Positions 24,138 through 32,428 of a stretch of DNA of 33,157 nucleotides are shown here, piece after piece (position 1 is the first letter of the stretch; each line of letters begins with the position of its first letter). The DNA is from Mycobacterium sp. ST-F2 (GTDB taxonomy: Bacteria > Actinomycetota > Actinomycetes > Mycobacteriales > Mycobacteriaceae), in contig NZ_JMHT01000020.1 in assembly GCF_001905655.1 (NCBI RefSeq), positions 1 through 33,157 of the forward strand, given 5' to 3'. Position numbers and translations under genes: made by a program. Below the pieces are notes generated by a model, which saw only the letters and a list, made by a program, of their open reading frames with translations, was not told the origin of the DNA and ran no database searches.

Positions 24138-24713
24138 ATGGCTGCCCTCACCGAGCTCACACCCGCTGACCGGCACCGCGCCATTGCCGCTGGGTTCACC
24201 GAACATGCTGCGGCGGTGCAGGATTGGTCAGCTCCAACGCCGGTGACCGACTGGACCGCGGGCGACATCGTCGCGCACCTGGTCGGTTGGTTCACCGAAT
24301 TCCTCAGTGCGGGAGGCGTGGCGTTGCCTGCCGGCCCAGCCGTCACAGATGACCCGCTCGCGGCGTGGACCGCGCACACCGCGGCAGTGCAGGGTCTGCT
24401 CGACAGCGACGCGGCCGACGGCGATTTCAGCCATCCGATGGCGGGCACTCACCGGCTTGCCGATGCAATCGACCGCTTCTACACCGCCGACGTGTACATG
24501 CACACGTGGGACCTGGCCACCTCCAATGGCCGAAAGTCCGGGCTGGACCCCGAATTCGCCACGCACATGCTCGTGGGCATGGTCGGAATAGAGGACCTGC
24601 TGCGCTCATCGGGGCAGTACGGACCACCCGTCGCGGTGGCGGACGATGCCGACCCGGTGACCCGACTGGTGGGGTTCATCGGTCGGGACCCGGCGTGGTC
24701 GGCGAGACGGTAG
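24138..24713 (+). CDS. TIGR03086-type / maleylpyruvate isomerase N-terminal domain protein
   Basis: 191 residues of the mycothiol-linked maleylpyruvate-isomerase-like family (DinB superfamily). WTAGDIVAHLVGWF is the conserved first helix with the metal-ligand His, DRFYTADVYMHTWDLA contributes the other two positions, and DDADPVTRLVGFIGRDP is the common family end (tRLlaflGRdP). Members probably bind mycothiol or a metal, but the reaction is unknown. ATG 24138 is preceded by CTCTGAGTACC with no strong site; translational coupling from the AHSA1 gene 5 bases upstream is likely. Confidence 0.85.
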   Translation: MAALTELTPADRHRAIAAGFTEHAAAVQDWSAPTPVTDWTAGDIVAHLVGWFTEFLSAGGVALPAGPAVTDDPLAAWTAHTAAVQGLLDSDAADGDFSHPMAGTHRLADAIDRFYTADVYMHTWDLATSNGRKSGLDPEFATHMLVGMVGIEDLLRSSGQYGPPVAVADDADPVTRLVGFIGRDPAWSARR

Positions 24714-24829
24714 GCGCGCTTGGTTGGTTGGACAGAGCAGACGCCATTTTGTAGCCTCCTCGACAACTAACGCACATGGACGGTCGGTTCGACAGAGCTG
24801 ACGTCGACAGCGTCAAAGGATCCGCAGTC

Positions 24830-25807
24830 TTGAAGGTTCACTCGCGATTTGTGGCGAATCGCGCCGTCCACAGGCCCGTGGTCGGCGCCATCGCCGGAGT
24901 GGCGGCCCTGAGCGTGGTGTGGGGTGGCGTCGCAAGCGCCGACCCACCGCAAGACGGCCTGGCGCAGATCCACGAGTTGTCCCGCCAGGTCGAACAGCTG
25001 TCCGACACGATCCGCAATGCGCAGCCGGAGCTCGACGCGAAGCTGCAATCACTGAAGCAGGCGGACAAGAAGCACTCCGACGATCTCGCCGGCCTCGAGG
25101 CGACCAAAACCCAGCTGAACACCTACCAGCAGGACGTTGACCAGTATGCCGCCGCGGCCTACATGGGCGGGCGAACCGACGGCGTCAGCGCGATCCTGAC
25201 CGCGTCGTCGCCCTCGAACCTGATCGACACCCTGGCCGTCCAGCGCGTGGTGGGCGCTGAGATATCCGAGCAGATGCGTGGCTTCCGCCAGGCCTACCAG
25301 GACGCGCGGGCCATCGAGGAGGCCTCGGCAAAGTCCGCGGCTGACGCGAAGGCGGCCGTCGACGCGGCCGCTGCGGTGCGAGCGGACCTGCAGAACATGC
25401 GTGCTCGGCTGCGGAAGCAGATGGCCGCCGTCAACGCGAGCTATGCCGCGTTGTCCCCGGCCCAGCAGGAGGGGTTGGTTCTTCCGACAGCGGCCGTCAC
25501 GGCAGCGTTGGGTCCGATCGCGCCCATCCCCACGGTCGGGATGACCGGTCTGGTCCCCAATGCGAAGGTGATCGTGGATTACATCATGGCCACCTACCCC
25601 GGCGTGAAGTCGATTGGCGGCGTGCGCGCGGATCGGCTTCCTGATCACCCGAGCGGGCATGCGGTGGACATCATGATCGGCTCGGACATGGGTCTCGGGG
25701 ATGAGATAAGGGCCGACCTCGAGAGTCAGGCGGCACGCTTCGGCATCGCCTACACGATGTGGCGGGTGGCTTCCCACTTCGACCACGTCCACGTGACCGT
25801 CTCCTGA
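24830..25807 (+). CDS. Secreted coiled-coil protein with LAS-like C-terminal domain
   Basis: About 325 residues. A signal peptide (KVHSRFVANRAVHRP, then a hydrophobic core ending GGVASA, cut before DPP) precedes a long coiled coil (about 35-215) of the RipA/PcsB-N type. A C-terminal domain (about 220-325) has HPSGHAVDIM and HFDHVHVTV, which together resemble the His/Asp zinc set of the LAS peptidase fold (ARB_07466-like). This suggests a wall-bound hydrolase or regulator. I prefer TTG 24830, with AAAGGATCC before it, because ATG 24776 would put 34 residues including acidic ones ahead of the signal core. Confidence 0.75.
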   Translation: MKVHSRFVANRAVHRPVVGAIAGVAALSVVWGGVASADPPQDGLAQIHELSRQVEQLSDTIRNAQPELDAKLQSLKQADKKHSDDLAGLEATKTQLNTYQQDVDQYAAAAYMGGRTDGVSAILTASSPSNLIDTLAVQRVVGAEISEQMRGFRQAYQDARAIEEASAKSAADAKAAVDAAAAVRADLQNMRARLRKQMAAVNASYAALSPAQQEGLVLPTAAVTAALGPIAPIPTVGMTGLVPNAKVIVDYIMATYPGVKSIGGVRADRLPDHPSGHAVDIMIGSDMGLGDEIRADLESQAARFGIAYTMWRVASHFDHVHVTVS

Positions 25808-25829
25808 GCTCGGCGACGGCCGACGCCGC

Positions 25830-26804
25830 TCACTCGATGTCGTGCGGGGCCTGATGTTCGGGCAGGGTTGCCACGTCTTCGCTTTCGGACACCAGGCAGG
25901 CGCGGCAGAAGTCCACACCGAATGGCGTGAGGTGGATCGAACGACGGACGACCTTGTGTGCGCGTACCGAGTGCATCGCGGCCAGTACATCCGGCTGCGC
26001 CTCGACAACCTGGTATTCCAGCGGGTCGCGTAGTTGCTCCTGCGAGAACCAGATCAGCCCCAGCCGGAAGAGGTTGTTCAAGTAGGCGGGGACCTGGTCC
26101 ATATATCGCAGGCCGGCCCGCGGGCCGATCATGTTGAGGCCCGGAGCCACCAACCGCGAGGACACCATGCCGATGGGGCCGCCCGTGCGGACGTCGACCG
26201 CAGGCTGCGGTCCGCCGCGCAGGAGCAACAGCAGGATGCGGGCCTCGTCGGGCGCCATCTCCTCGAGGATGCGGGCGTAGGCGGGGTGACCGCGCTCGGT
26301 GTTCCACACGTCACGCGAACGGGTCAGCAGCGCCTGGCCCTGAGCGCGCAACGACTGCTCCATCTGGCGTTGACGCTCTTCCTCCTCCTGCTGATGCGTC
26401 ACGTCGTGCGTCGTCGTCGTTGTTTCGGTGAGCGAGGCACTGACCTGGACGATGGCCTCCGACACCGAGACGCCGTTGGACACGGCCTTCGCCAGGTCAC
26501 CGAAAACCGCGCCGGCCTGGGCGACGCCGGAGATCAGCTCGCGTGCGGTGTCGGCCGCGGATGCAGGGTCAGCGACGATCTCGAGTGCGCGACGACCGGT
26601 TTTGAGTCCCGCGACCAGGGTCCACTCGGCCGTACGCACCCATGCCGTTGCGGCCAGGCGGACCAGACCGGGCAGTGCTTCGCCGATTTCGACGCTCTTG
26701 GGCAGCAGCGACGAGGACGACTCCGGTGCGGGAGAAAACGTGGCGCTGACCGGTCCCCACTGGGCGTGGCGCCGCCTGGGCGTCGGGCGTTGGTCGTTAC
26801 TCAT
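25830..26804 (-). CDS. DUF4393 (Abi-alpha) family protein
   Basis: 324 residues. The middle and end show the DUF4393 pattern: ILEEMAPDEARILLLLLRGG, then a region ending LNNLFRLGLIWF, and ITPFG-like LTPFGVDFCRACLV near the C-terminus. The first part is a charged Pro/Arg tail and two amphipathic helices (SVEIGEALPGLVRLAATAWV; ELISGVAQAGAVFGDLAKAV). The Pfam name Abi-alpha refers to a supposed abortive-infection link that is not proven for most members. ATG 26804 has GAAGGCGGA upstream and lies 31 bp after the DUF445 stop; the frame is open further upstream into that gene. The two are likely an operon. Confidence 0.78.
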   Translation of the reverse strand: MSNDQRPTPRRRHAQWGPVSATFSPAPESSSSLLPKSVEIGEALPGLVRLAATAWVRTAEWTLVAGLKTGRRALEIVADPASAADTARELISGVAQAGAVFGDLAKAVSNGVSVSEAIVQVSASLTETTTTTHDVTHQQEEEERQRQMEQSLRAQGQALLTRSRDVWNTERGHPAYARILEEMAPDEARILLLLLRGGPQPAVDVRTGGPIGMVSSRLVAPGLNMIGPRAGLRYMDQVPAYLNNLFRLGLIWFSQEQLRDPLEYQVVEAQPDVLAAMHSVRAHKVVRRSIHLTPFGVDFCRACLVSESEDVATLPEHQAPHDIE

Positions 26805-26835
26805 GCGCGATCCGCCTTCGCTCCTCGCTGGACCC

Positions 26836-28188
26836 TCATGCCACACCGAGCCCCAAGAAGATCCCGTAGTGAAGGAAGCCACCTGCCGCACCCATGATCG
26901 CGCCGTGAGCGTAGAGCATCCACTCATCTTCCTTGATGGCCGACCGCAACATCTCCACGAAGTCGGTCGGGGGCAGTTCTTTGGTGCGTTGGGCGATCAG
27001 CGTCCGGATTTTCCCTGACTGCGCCTTCGAGAATTCTTCGTCCTTGAAGGGCGTCAGCGTCCGGCCGACGGCCTCGGCGGCGAAGCCTGCCTTGATCGAG
27101 TCGTACGCCTGGGCGCCGAGTGCCACCCGGGCGGCGCCCCGGATGGGGCCGGCCGCGCGGTCGATGGCGGGGCCGAGCGCGGCGGCCATCATCTGGCGGG
27201 TGCGGTCGCCGCTCGGGCCGTCGATCAGGAAGTCGCCGATGCGTTCCAGGGTGATGACATCGTCGGCGATGATCCCGGCGTACACGTCGGCGGCCTGCTC
27301 CTGCCGGCGCAGGAACAAGCCCTGGAACTTGATGCCGAAGTAGCGCGTCGGCTCGGTCGGTTCGAAGATGAGCCACATGCCGAGTGCGTTGGTGATCCAG
27401 CCGACGATGACGCCGAGCGCCGGCAGCATCCACCACGTGTGGAACCAGTGGTCGATGAACGCGACGGGGATGCCCAACAGGAACCCGAAGATGAAGCCGA
27501 AGTTGACCATGAGGTTCAGCTCGCGCTGGCCGATGTCCTTGAACACGCGGATGACGAGGTCCGGGTTCTTGCGGAAGTGCTCGATGACCATGATCTTGGG
27601 GTCGAGCAACTGGTCGATGTGGATGCCGATCTCGGTGGTGATCGACCGCACCACGTCCGGCAACTGCGACTGGACGCGCGCCACGATCGCGCGTTTGCCC
27701 ACGGTCGGCAGGTCGCGCCAGAACTGGGGGTCGTTGGCGATCATCACCTCGTCGACCAGCTGCGCGATCTCGGGTTCGAAAAGCCTGACGATGTGCTCGG
27801 CGATCTTGTCGGGCTCGAGCTGCTGATAGAACTCCGCGGGCGTACCGAGCTTGGCAATCGCCTTGTCGGACGCGATGGAGCCCATCTTGGCTGCGCGCGC
27901 CGGCACGATGCCCTGCCAACCGACTCCGCCCTGCAGGATGCCGGGTATCTCCTGCAGTTTGTGCGGCAACAACCGCGCCAACTCGGCCATCCCCGGGATT
28001 CTGAAGCCGTGAAAGTTGACCGGGTAGAACAGCATGATCAGGCCGGTCCAGTTGATGAGCCAGCCGATCACCGCGGTGAACAACGGAATGCTCAGGAATG
28101 CGAACCACTCCGTCGGGGTGTGGATCTGGCTCAACGTCCAGTCGCGATTGACCAGCCAACTCCAGACTTCGTCGAGCGTCGTCCTCAC
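26836..28188 (-). CDS. DUF445 family membrane protein
   Basis: 450 residues. Hydrophobic helices lie near residues 28-58 (FLSIPLFTAVIGWLINWTGL), 230-275 (FGFIFGFLLGIPVAFIDHWF; WWMLPALGVIVGWITNALGM) and at the end (GAIMGAAGGFLHYGIFLGLGV). The two INW/ITNALG segments with FxP are the DUF445 repeat, which normally sits before amphipathic domains of unknown role. GTG 28188 has GAAAGGCG just before it. It is followed by the DUF4393 gene on the same strand; the pair is probably cotranscribed. Confidence 0.82.
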   Translation of the reverse strand: MRTTLDEVWSWLVNRDWTLSQIHTPTEWFAFLSIPLFTAVIGWLINWTGLIMLFYPVNFHGFRIPGMAELARLLPHKLQEIPGILQGGVGWQGIVPARAAKMGSIASDKAIAKLGTPAEFYQQLEPDKIAEHIVRLFEPEIAQLVDEVMIANDPQFWRDLPTVGKRAIVARVQSQLPDVVRSITTEIGIHIDQLLDPKIMVIEHFRKNPDLVIRVFKDIGQRELNLMVNFGFIFGFLLGIPVAFIDHWFHTWWMLPALGVIVGWITNALGMWLIFEPTEPTRYFGIKFQGLFLRRQEQAADVYAGIIADDVITLERIGDFLIDGPSGDRTRQMMAAALGPAIDRAAGPIRGAARVALGAQAYDSIKAGFAAEAVGRTLTPFKDEEFSKAQSGKIRTLIAQRTKELPPTDFVEMLRSAIKEDEWMLYAHGAIMGAAGGFLHYGIFLGLGVA

Positions 28189-28302
28189 CGCCTTTCGTCG
28201 AGCAAAGGTGATTAGCCGACGAGAACGGCTGCCTACCTGTGCGTGTGCACATTAGCGGTTGAAGCGGTGCCAGACCGTGACATGTGGAGGACCGCCGTGC
28301 CC

Positions 28303-28746
28303 TCAGTCTGTCGAGGGCCATCCGGTGGCGTTGAACACCGCTGTCGGGTCCAGGTAGTCGCGCCAGTGCGTCACTTTGCCGTTGGAGACGGTGACGATGG
28401 AGACGAACCGGTTGTCATAGTCGTGCCCACCGTGGACGGGATGCCCGTGTACCTCGTACTCGAGAACCACGACCGACGACTCCGGGTCCCAATAGCGCCG
28501 CAGTCCGCCGGCGCTGTGGAGCTTCATGTAGTCGTCGTAGCCGCCGTACAGCTCGAGCACTGCGTCCCGCCCTTCGACGCGGCGCGGATACCCGGGCACG
28601 GAGATCACGTACTCGAACACGACGTCGTCGGCGAGGAGGTCGAAGTAGTCCTCTCCCTCCACCAGGCCTTGCAGCCCGGTGCGGATGACGTCGAAGAACA
28701 GCCCGTTGGCGCCGAAGGCCGAGGCGTCGTCGATGTACTTGGTCAC
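28303..28746 (-). CDS. SnoaL-like / NTF2-fold protein
   Basis: 147 residues. DYFDLLADDVVFEYVISVPGYPRRVEGRDAVLELYGGYDD is the typical first half, and VVVLEYEVHGHPV to VSIVTVSNGKVTHWRDYLDP the typical beta-sheet end of a SnoaL-like protein. GTG 28746 has AGGAGC 8 bases before it and lies 23 bp after the NmrA-like gene's stop. The NmrA-SnoaL pair, opposite an AraC gene, suggests a small redox or degradation module. Confidence 0.85.
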   Translation of the reverse strand: MTKYIDDASAFGANGLFFDVIRTGLQGLVEGEDYFDLLADDVVFEYVISVPGYPRRVEGRDAVLELYGGYDDYMKLHSAGGLRRYWDPESSVVVLEYEVHGHPVHGGHDYDNRFVSIVTVSNGKVTHWRDYLDPTAVFNATGWPSTD

Positions 28747-28769
28747 GTTGTGCTCCTGTCGTTCGTGTT

Positions 28770-29609
28770 TCAGTTGATCCAGGCTGCAGCGTTGCGCCGG
28801 GCGAATGCCCCGAAGTCGGTGGCCGGGCGGCCGAGTATTTGTTCGATGTCACCTGTGGGGATGGCGCCGGCGCCCGCAATGACGGAACCGGTCAGCCACC
28901 GCAGCAGCACCGCGTAGCCGGCCGGCACTCCGGCCGAGACCGCGCTGTCGATCCATACGTCCTGGTCGACGTCGACGTGCTTCACGGGGCGCCCGCTGAC
29001 GTCGGCGATGAAGGCCGCGACGTCCTCGAAGGTCAGTGCGGCGGGACCGGTGAGTGAGTACGTGGCGCCGTCGTGCGCGGTCGGTTCCAGCAACGTGCGC
29101 ACCGCCACGGCCGCGATGTCGTCCGCGTCGACGAATGCCTCGGCGCCTCCGCCGCTGGGGACGATGAGGGCGTCGTCCACAAGCGGCAGGTGGTCGTCGG
29201 TGAAGTTCTGCATCACCCACGCGGGACGCAGGATCGTGTGGGTGAACTCGTCGTGTTCGGTGGCCAGCTGCTCCACAGCCGCCAGGTCGATCACTGCAGG
29301 TGCCCGGTCTGCGCCGTAGGCGCTGAGCAGGGTGACGTGGTGGACGCCGGAGTCGACGGCCTCATCGAGTAGTGCGGCGACCTGGTCGGCGAACCGGATT
29401 CGCATCGTAGGGGCGACCAGGTACAGGCGGCTGACTCCGCGCAGGGCCGGCCGATAGGTCCGCGGGTCATCCCAGTCGAACATCACCGCGCTGCCGGTGC
29501 GGGAACCGGTGCGGGCGAGGGCGCCGTGCGCCGTGAGGGAGGTCGCGATGCGGGAGCCGGTGCGTCCGGTGCCGCCGAGTACAAGGACGGTCGGGGAGCT
29601 GGTGGTCAT
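28770..29609 (-). CDS. NmrA-like NAD(P)-binding protein (atypical SDR)
   Basis: 279 residues. LVLGGTGRTGSRIATSL gives the GGTGRTG dinucleotide motif; the characteristic NmrA sequence HVTLLSAYGAD and RPAWVMQNF follow. NmrA-like proteins are either quinone/azoreductase-like enzymes or NADP sensors; no active-site YxxxK is seen in the usual place. ATG 29609 is chosen over the frame start at 29642, which lies in the shared promoter region. Transcribed away from the AraC gene. Confidence 0.88.
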   Translation of the reverse strand: MTTSSPTVLVLGGTGRTGSRIATSLTAHGALARTGSRTGSAVMFDWDDPRTYRPALRGVSRLYLVAPTMRIRFADQVAALLDEAVDSGVHHVTLLSAYGADRAPAVIDLAAVEQLATEHDEFTHTILRPAWVMQNFTDDHLPLVDDALIVPSGGGAEAFVDADDIAAVAVRTLLEPTAHDGATYSLTGPAALTFEDVAAFIADVSGRPVKHVDVDQDVWIDSAVSAGVPAGYAVLLRWLTGSVIAGAGAIPTGDIEQILGRPATDFGAFARRNAAAWIN

Positions 29610-29654
29610 GTCTCGACTGTTCCGCCACAGGGGTGCGCGCATCGATGTTCTATC

Positions 29655-29676
29655 CGCTCGACTCGTTGTGCGAGCG
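29655..29676. promoter_or_regulatory. CGCTCG-N10-CGAGCG dyad between nmrA-like and araC-like genes
   Basis: A 6+6 perfect inverted repeat at 29655-29660 and 29671-29676, 46 bp from the NmrA-like start and 47 bp from the chosen AraC start. Position suits an operator for the divergent pair. Not matched to a known factor. Confidence 0.4.
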
Positions 29677-29722
29677 TCTCATGTGCTTGTCCGCTGGGAG
29701 TGTCTCGCGCATCCTGGTGGTC

Positions 29723-30640
29723 GTGGACCTGTTGTACGACCACCTGATGCGCGCGAGGGCGACGGGAGCGGTGTTCGCCCGGACCGAGGTGACGCCGCCG
29801 TGGGGACTGCGGCTCGGCGGGTCCGTCGAACTTGCGGTACACGCGGTGACGCGCGGCCGGGCCTGGTTGTGGCGCGAGGATCCGCAGGATGCAACGGAGC
29901 TGATCCCCGGCGAGATCACCTTGGTGCAGGGAGGAGTGCCGCACCACCTGGCGCACGAGCCCGGCGCTGTGTGCCTGGACCCGGACGAGTTCCGGCGCCG
30001 GCTCCCGCCGACTGCGGCCCCGGATCACGGTGCGACCGTATTCCTTTGCGGTGCCTATCGATTCGCCGGCGACGTCGCCGGCGGTGTGGTCGATGCGCTG
30101 CCTGAGGTGCTGACCCTGTCGTCGGCCGAGGACGATCCGTTGCGCGAGATCATCAGCCTCCTGTCCAGGGAGCTCGTCGTCGTCGAGGCCGGGCAGCAGA
30201 CCGTGCTCGACCGATTGCTGGACGTGTTGTTGGTGCTCGCGCTGCGCAGCGACTTTCGCAACAGCCCGGCGGCGCCGAGGTGGTATCGGGCCGCGGCCGA
30301 CCCGCGTCTGCGGGATGCATTACAGGCCATGCACGACGACCCTGCCCGAGCCTGGACGGTGGACGAACTCGCCGCGGTTGCGGGACTGTCGCGAGCGGCG
30401 TTCGCGCGGATATTCGGTGAAGTGCTCGGGCAGCCACCACTGCAGTACCTCACCGATCACCGCATGTCGCGGGCCCGAGACTTGTTGCGCACCACCGATC
30501 TTGGCCTGTCGGGTATCGCGAACAGAGTGGGATATGGCTCGTCGTATTCGTTCACCACTGCATTCCGGCGGCACCACGATGTGCCGCCGATCGCGTGGCG
30601 GCACCAGAACGCGTCGGAGGAGTCGGTCCTTCGCGCGTAG
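29723..30640 (+). CDS. AraC-family transcriptional regulator
   Basis: About 305 residues. The N-terminal AraC-binding cupin domain shows the typical start (LMRARATGAVFARTE; GGSVELAVHAVTRGRAWL; EITLVQGGVPHHLAHEP). The C-terminal double helix-turn-helix reads WTVDELAAVAGLSRAAFARIFGEVLG, then LGLSGIANRVGYGSSYSFTTAFRRHHDVPP. I use GTG 29723; the frame is open to 29633 and an ATG at 29645 is possible, but family members begin near the DLL.DHL.RARA region. It is divergent from the NmrA-SnoaL pair, its probable target. Its last 89 bases overlap the convergent hydrolase gene. Confidence 0.85.
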   Translation: MDLLYDHLMRARATGAVFARTEVTPPWGLRLGGSVELAVHAVTRGRAWLWREDPQDATELIPGEITLVQGGVPHHLAHEPGAVCLDPDEFRRRLPPTAAPDHGATVFLCGAYRFAGDVAGGVVDALPEVLTLSSAEDDPLREIISLLSRELVVVEAGQQTVLDRLLDVLLVLALRSDFRNSPAAPRWYRAAADPRLRDALQAMHDDPARAWTVDELAAVAGLSRAAFARIFGEVLGQPPLQYLTDHRMSRARDLLRTTDLGLSGIANRVGYGSSYSFTTAFRRHHDVPPIAWRHQNASEESVLRA

Positions 30641-32147
30641 GTTCTGGCAATGATGGGCCGATCACGGTGCCGACGGCGGTCCCGTTTGTGGTGGCGATGG
30701 TGAGGGTGGTGCCGGGCACCAGATTGTCGTCGACGCCGGTGGTCCCGGCGAACCAATCGTTGAGCCACTGTCCGGATAATTGCCTGAGCGCCAACGGATT
30801 CTGCGTGATCGGGAATCCGGCGACCAGGTGCACCAGGAATTCACTGACAGCGCTGCCGCCACCCATCGAATCGGTGTGGACGCCGCCGGACAGTACGACG
30901 CCGCTGAAATGGCCAGGCCGAGACCGGGATAACGCAGTGTCGACATTGCTGATGAAGTTCCACAGGTTCGGCGGTGATCCGATTTCCCGGACGGGGATGT
31001 ACCGCCCGGTCTGTTGCTCATAGGCGTTGAGTTTGGCCAGCGCACCCGACAGCTGGCCCCCGGTGGTGACGGCGTCCAGCAGCAACACACCGGCCAGGTC
31101 GTCTGCCGCTCCGTAGCTCACCAAGTAGCCCGCGGTGCCGGATACGAGTGCGCCGCCGGCGGAATGGCCGGCCAGGGCAAACTGCGCCGGTAGCATCGCA
31201 TCTTCGGCGCGCAGGCCGTACTGCCTGTCGTAGCCGGCTGCGATTGCACTGGATGTCAGCGCCGTGCGGTCGCCGACGAACAACCTGGCGATCGCCTGCT
31301 GCATACCAACACCGTTGACCCACAGCCCACTGTCGGCGAACGGGTTGGATGTCAGCGTCGGAACGACGACGACGCTGTGGGTGTCCTCGGCCAGCGACGC
31401 GGCGGTGTCGCTGTACATTGCGCCGACGGCGAAGAAGCCGTGCTGCAGCAGGATCATTCGCTCGGGTGCGCTACCGGCTGGGAAGTACCAGTCCGCCGGT
31501 ACGACGACTCCTGTCGCAACTTCCAGTGTGGAACTGCGCACCGTGACGGAGCTGCCGGCTGGAACGGTAGGCGGCCCTGCCAGCAGTCGCTCCAGGTGGG
31601 TGACCGCACCGAAGATGAGCCCCGTGACGACACCGAGCAACGTCGGTGCGTGGCCAGGGACGGTTCCCGCCGCTGCACCCGCCTTCGTAGTCGTCACGGG
31701 CCTCGAGACCGCCGGGACCGCGGCGAGCGTCGACTCAGGCTGCGCCACCGGCGCGACAACTCTGGCGGTGTGCGGCAACCGAGCGAACGCGGAATCGGAC
31801 CTCGTCACCTTGGCGGACCGGGATACCGCGGCGGGTGACGGTTTCGCCTCAGAAGCGGCGGAAGTCAGTGACCGCTCCTCTCGGTGCGTGGGGTCGGCGC
31901 GCGTCGACCGTGGGTTTGTGGCCGCAGGGGCAGACGAGTTGCGGGCGCGTCGTTCGCGCTTGTCGTCCAAGCGAGTGGGGACGTCCCGCTTGGCCTGAGC
32001 GCGCGTACTGATCGCGGAGTGCTCGGACCTGGGTGCACGGGTTGTGCCCGATGGCCCTGAATCAGCGAATGCCGGCCCCGGCGCGAGGACAATCATGGCG
32101 ATGCCCCCGGTCAGCACCGTCGCCGGCAATCGCGCAAGTCGCATCAT
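30552..32147 (-). CDS. Secreted alpha/beta hydrolase
   Basis: 531 residues. A signal peptide MMRLARLPATVLTGGIAMIV ending GPAFA leads to an Arg/Ser/Ala-rich low-complexity region (about 30-190). The hydrolase domain follows: ILLQHGFFAVGAMYSD oxyanion segment, FALAGHSAGGALVSG with the nucleophile Ser, and HTDSMGGG near the end. Secreted mycobacterial hydrolases of this layout act on lipids or esters, but the substrate is unknown. ATG 32147 (two ATG in a row) begins the signal peptide and has TAGGG upstream; the open frame to 32252 has no signal-like features. The 3' end overlaps the AraC gene antisense by 89 bases. Confidence 0.87.
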   Translation of the reverse strand: MMRLARLPATVLTGGIAMIVLAPGPAFADSGPSGTTRAPRSEHSAISTRAQAKRDVPTRLDDKRERRARNSSAPAATNPRSTRADPTHREERSLTSAASEAKPSPAAVSRSAKVTRSDSAFARLPHTARVVAPVAQPESTLAAVPAVSRPVTTTKAGAAAGTVPGHAPTLLGVVTGLIFGAVTHLERLLAGPPTVPAGSSVTVRSSTLEVATGVVVPADWYFPAGSAPERMILLQHGFFAVGAMYSDTAASLAEDTHSVVVVPTLTSNPFADSGLWVNGVGMQQAIARLFVGDRTALTSSAIAAGYDRQYGLRAEDAMLPAQFALAGHSAGGALVSGTAGYLVSYGAADDLAGVLLLDAVTTGGQLSGALAKLNAYEQQTGRYIPVREIGSPPNLWNFISNVDTALSRSRPGHFSGVVLSGGVHTDSMGGGSAVSEFLVHLVAGFPITQNPLALRQLSGQWLNDWFAGTTGVDDNLVPGTTLTIATTNGTAVGTVIGPSLPEPTREGPTPPTRSGAATRSAAHRGAAGMQW

Positions 32148-32296
32148 CGCCCTACCGGTCGTCAGTGGCGCTGAACGCGGAAGCGAATGGCAGCGCTGTC
32201 TTTCCCGCTGTTTAACACACTCGGCGCCCTCCTGAATCACGATTGAACTCAAGAGTGGATTCGTCGTCGCTCCCCGAGTGGATGGGTCAACCTCGA

Positions 32297-32310
32297 GACG
32301 TGCGCACGTC
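32297..32310. promoter_or_regulatory. 14-bp perfect palindrome upstream of hydrolase gene
   Basis: GACGTGCGCACGTC is a perfect 14-base palindrome, 150 bp before the hydrolase start and in a 281-bp gap (32148-32428) that holds no gene I can support. Possible operator; binding factor unknown. Confidence 0.35.
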
Positions 32311-32428
32311 CAGTCGATGAGGCCGCACCGTCATCGGCGGACAGCTCGGTGCCGAAGGTGTCGAGTTCGTCGCCCCGCCAACTGATCACAGCTTCACGAT
32401 GGCCAGCGGTGGGCTGGACGCAATCGTG

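Noticed and set aside
26924..28321. 465-residue minus-strand frame overlapping the DUF445 gene
   Set aside because: Composition is Arg/His/Pro-rich with no family features; the DUF445 frame has membrane helices and family motifs.
32253..32428. Remnant gene between the hydrolase and gap
   Set aside because: Short frames on both strands have no recognisable motif; I see only the 14-bp palindrome.
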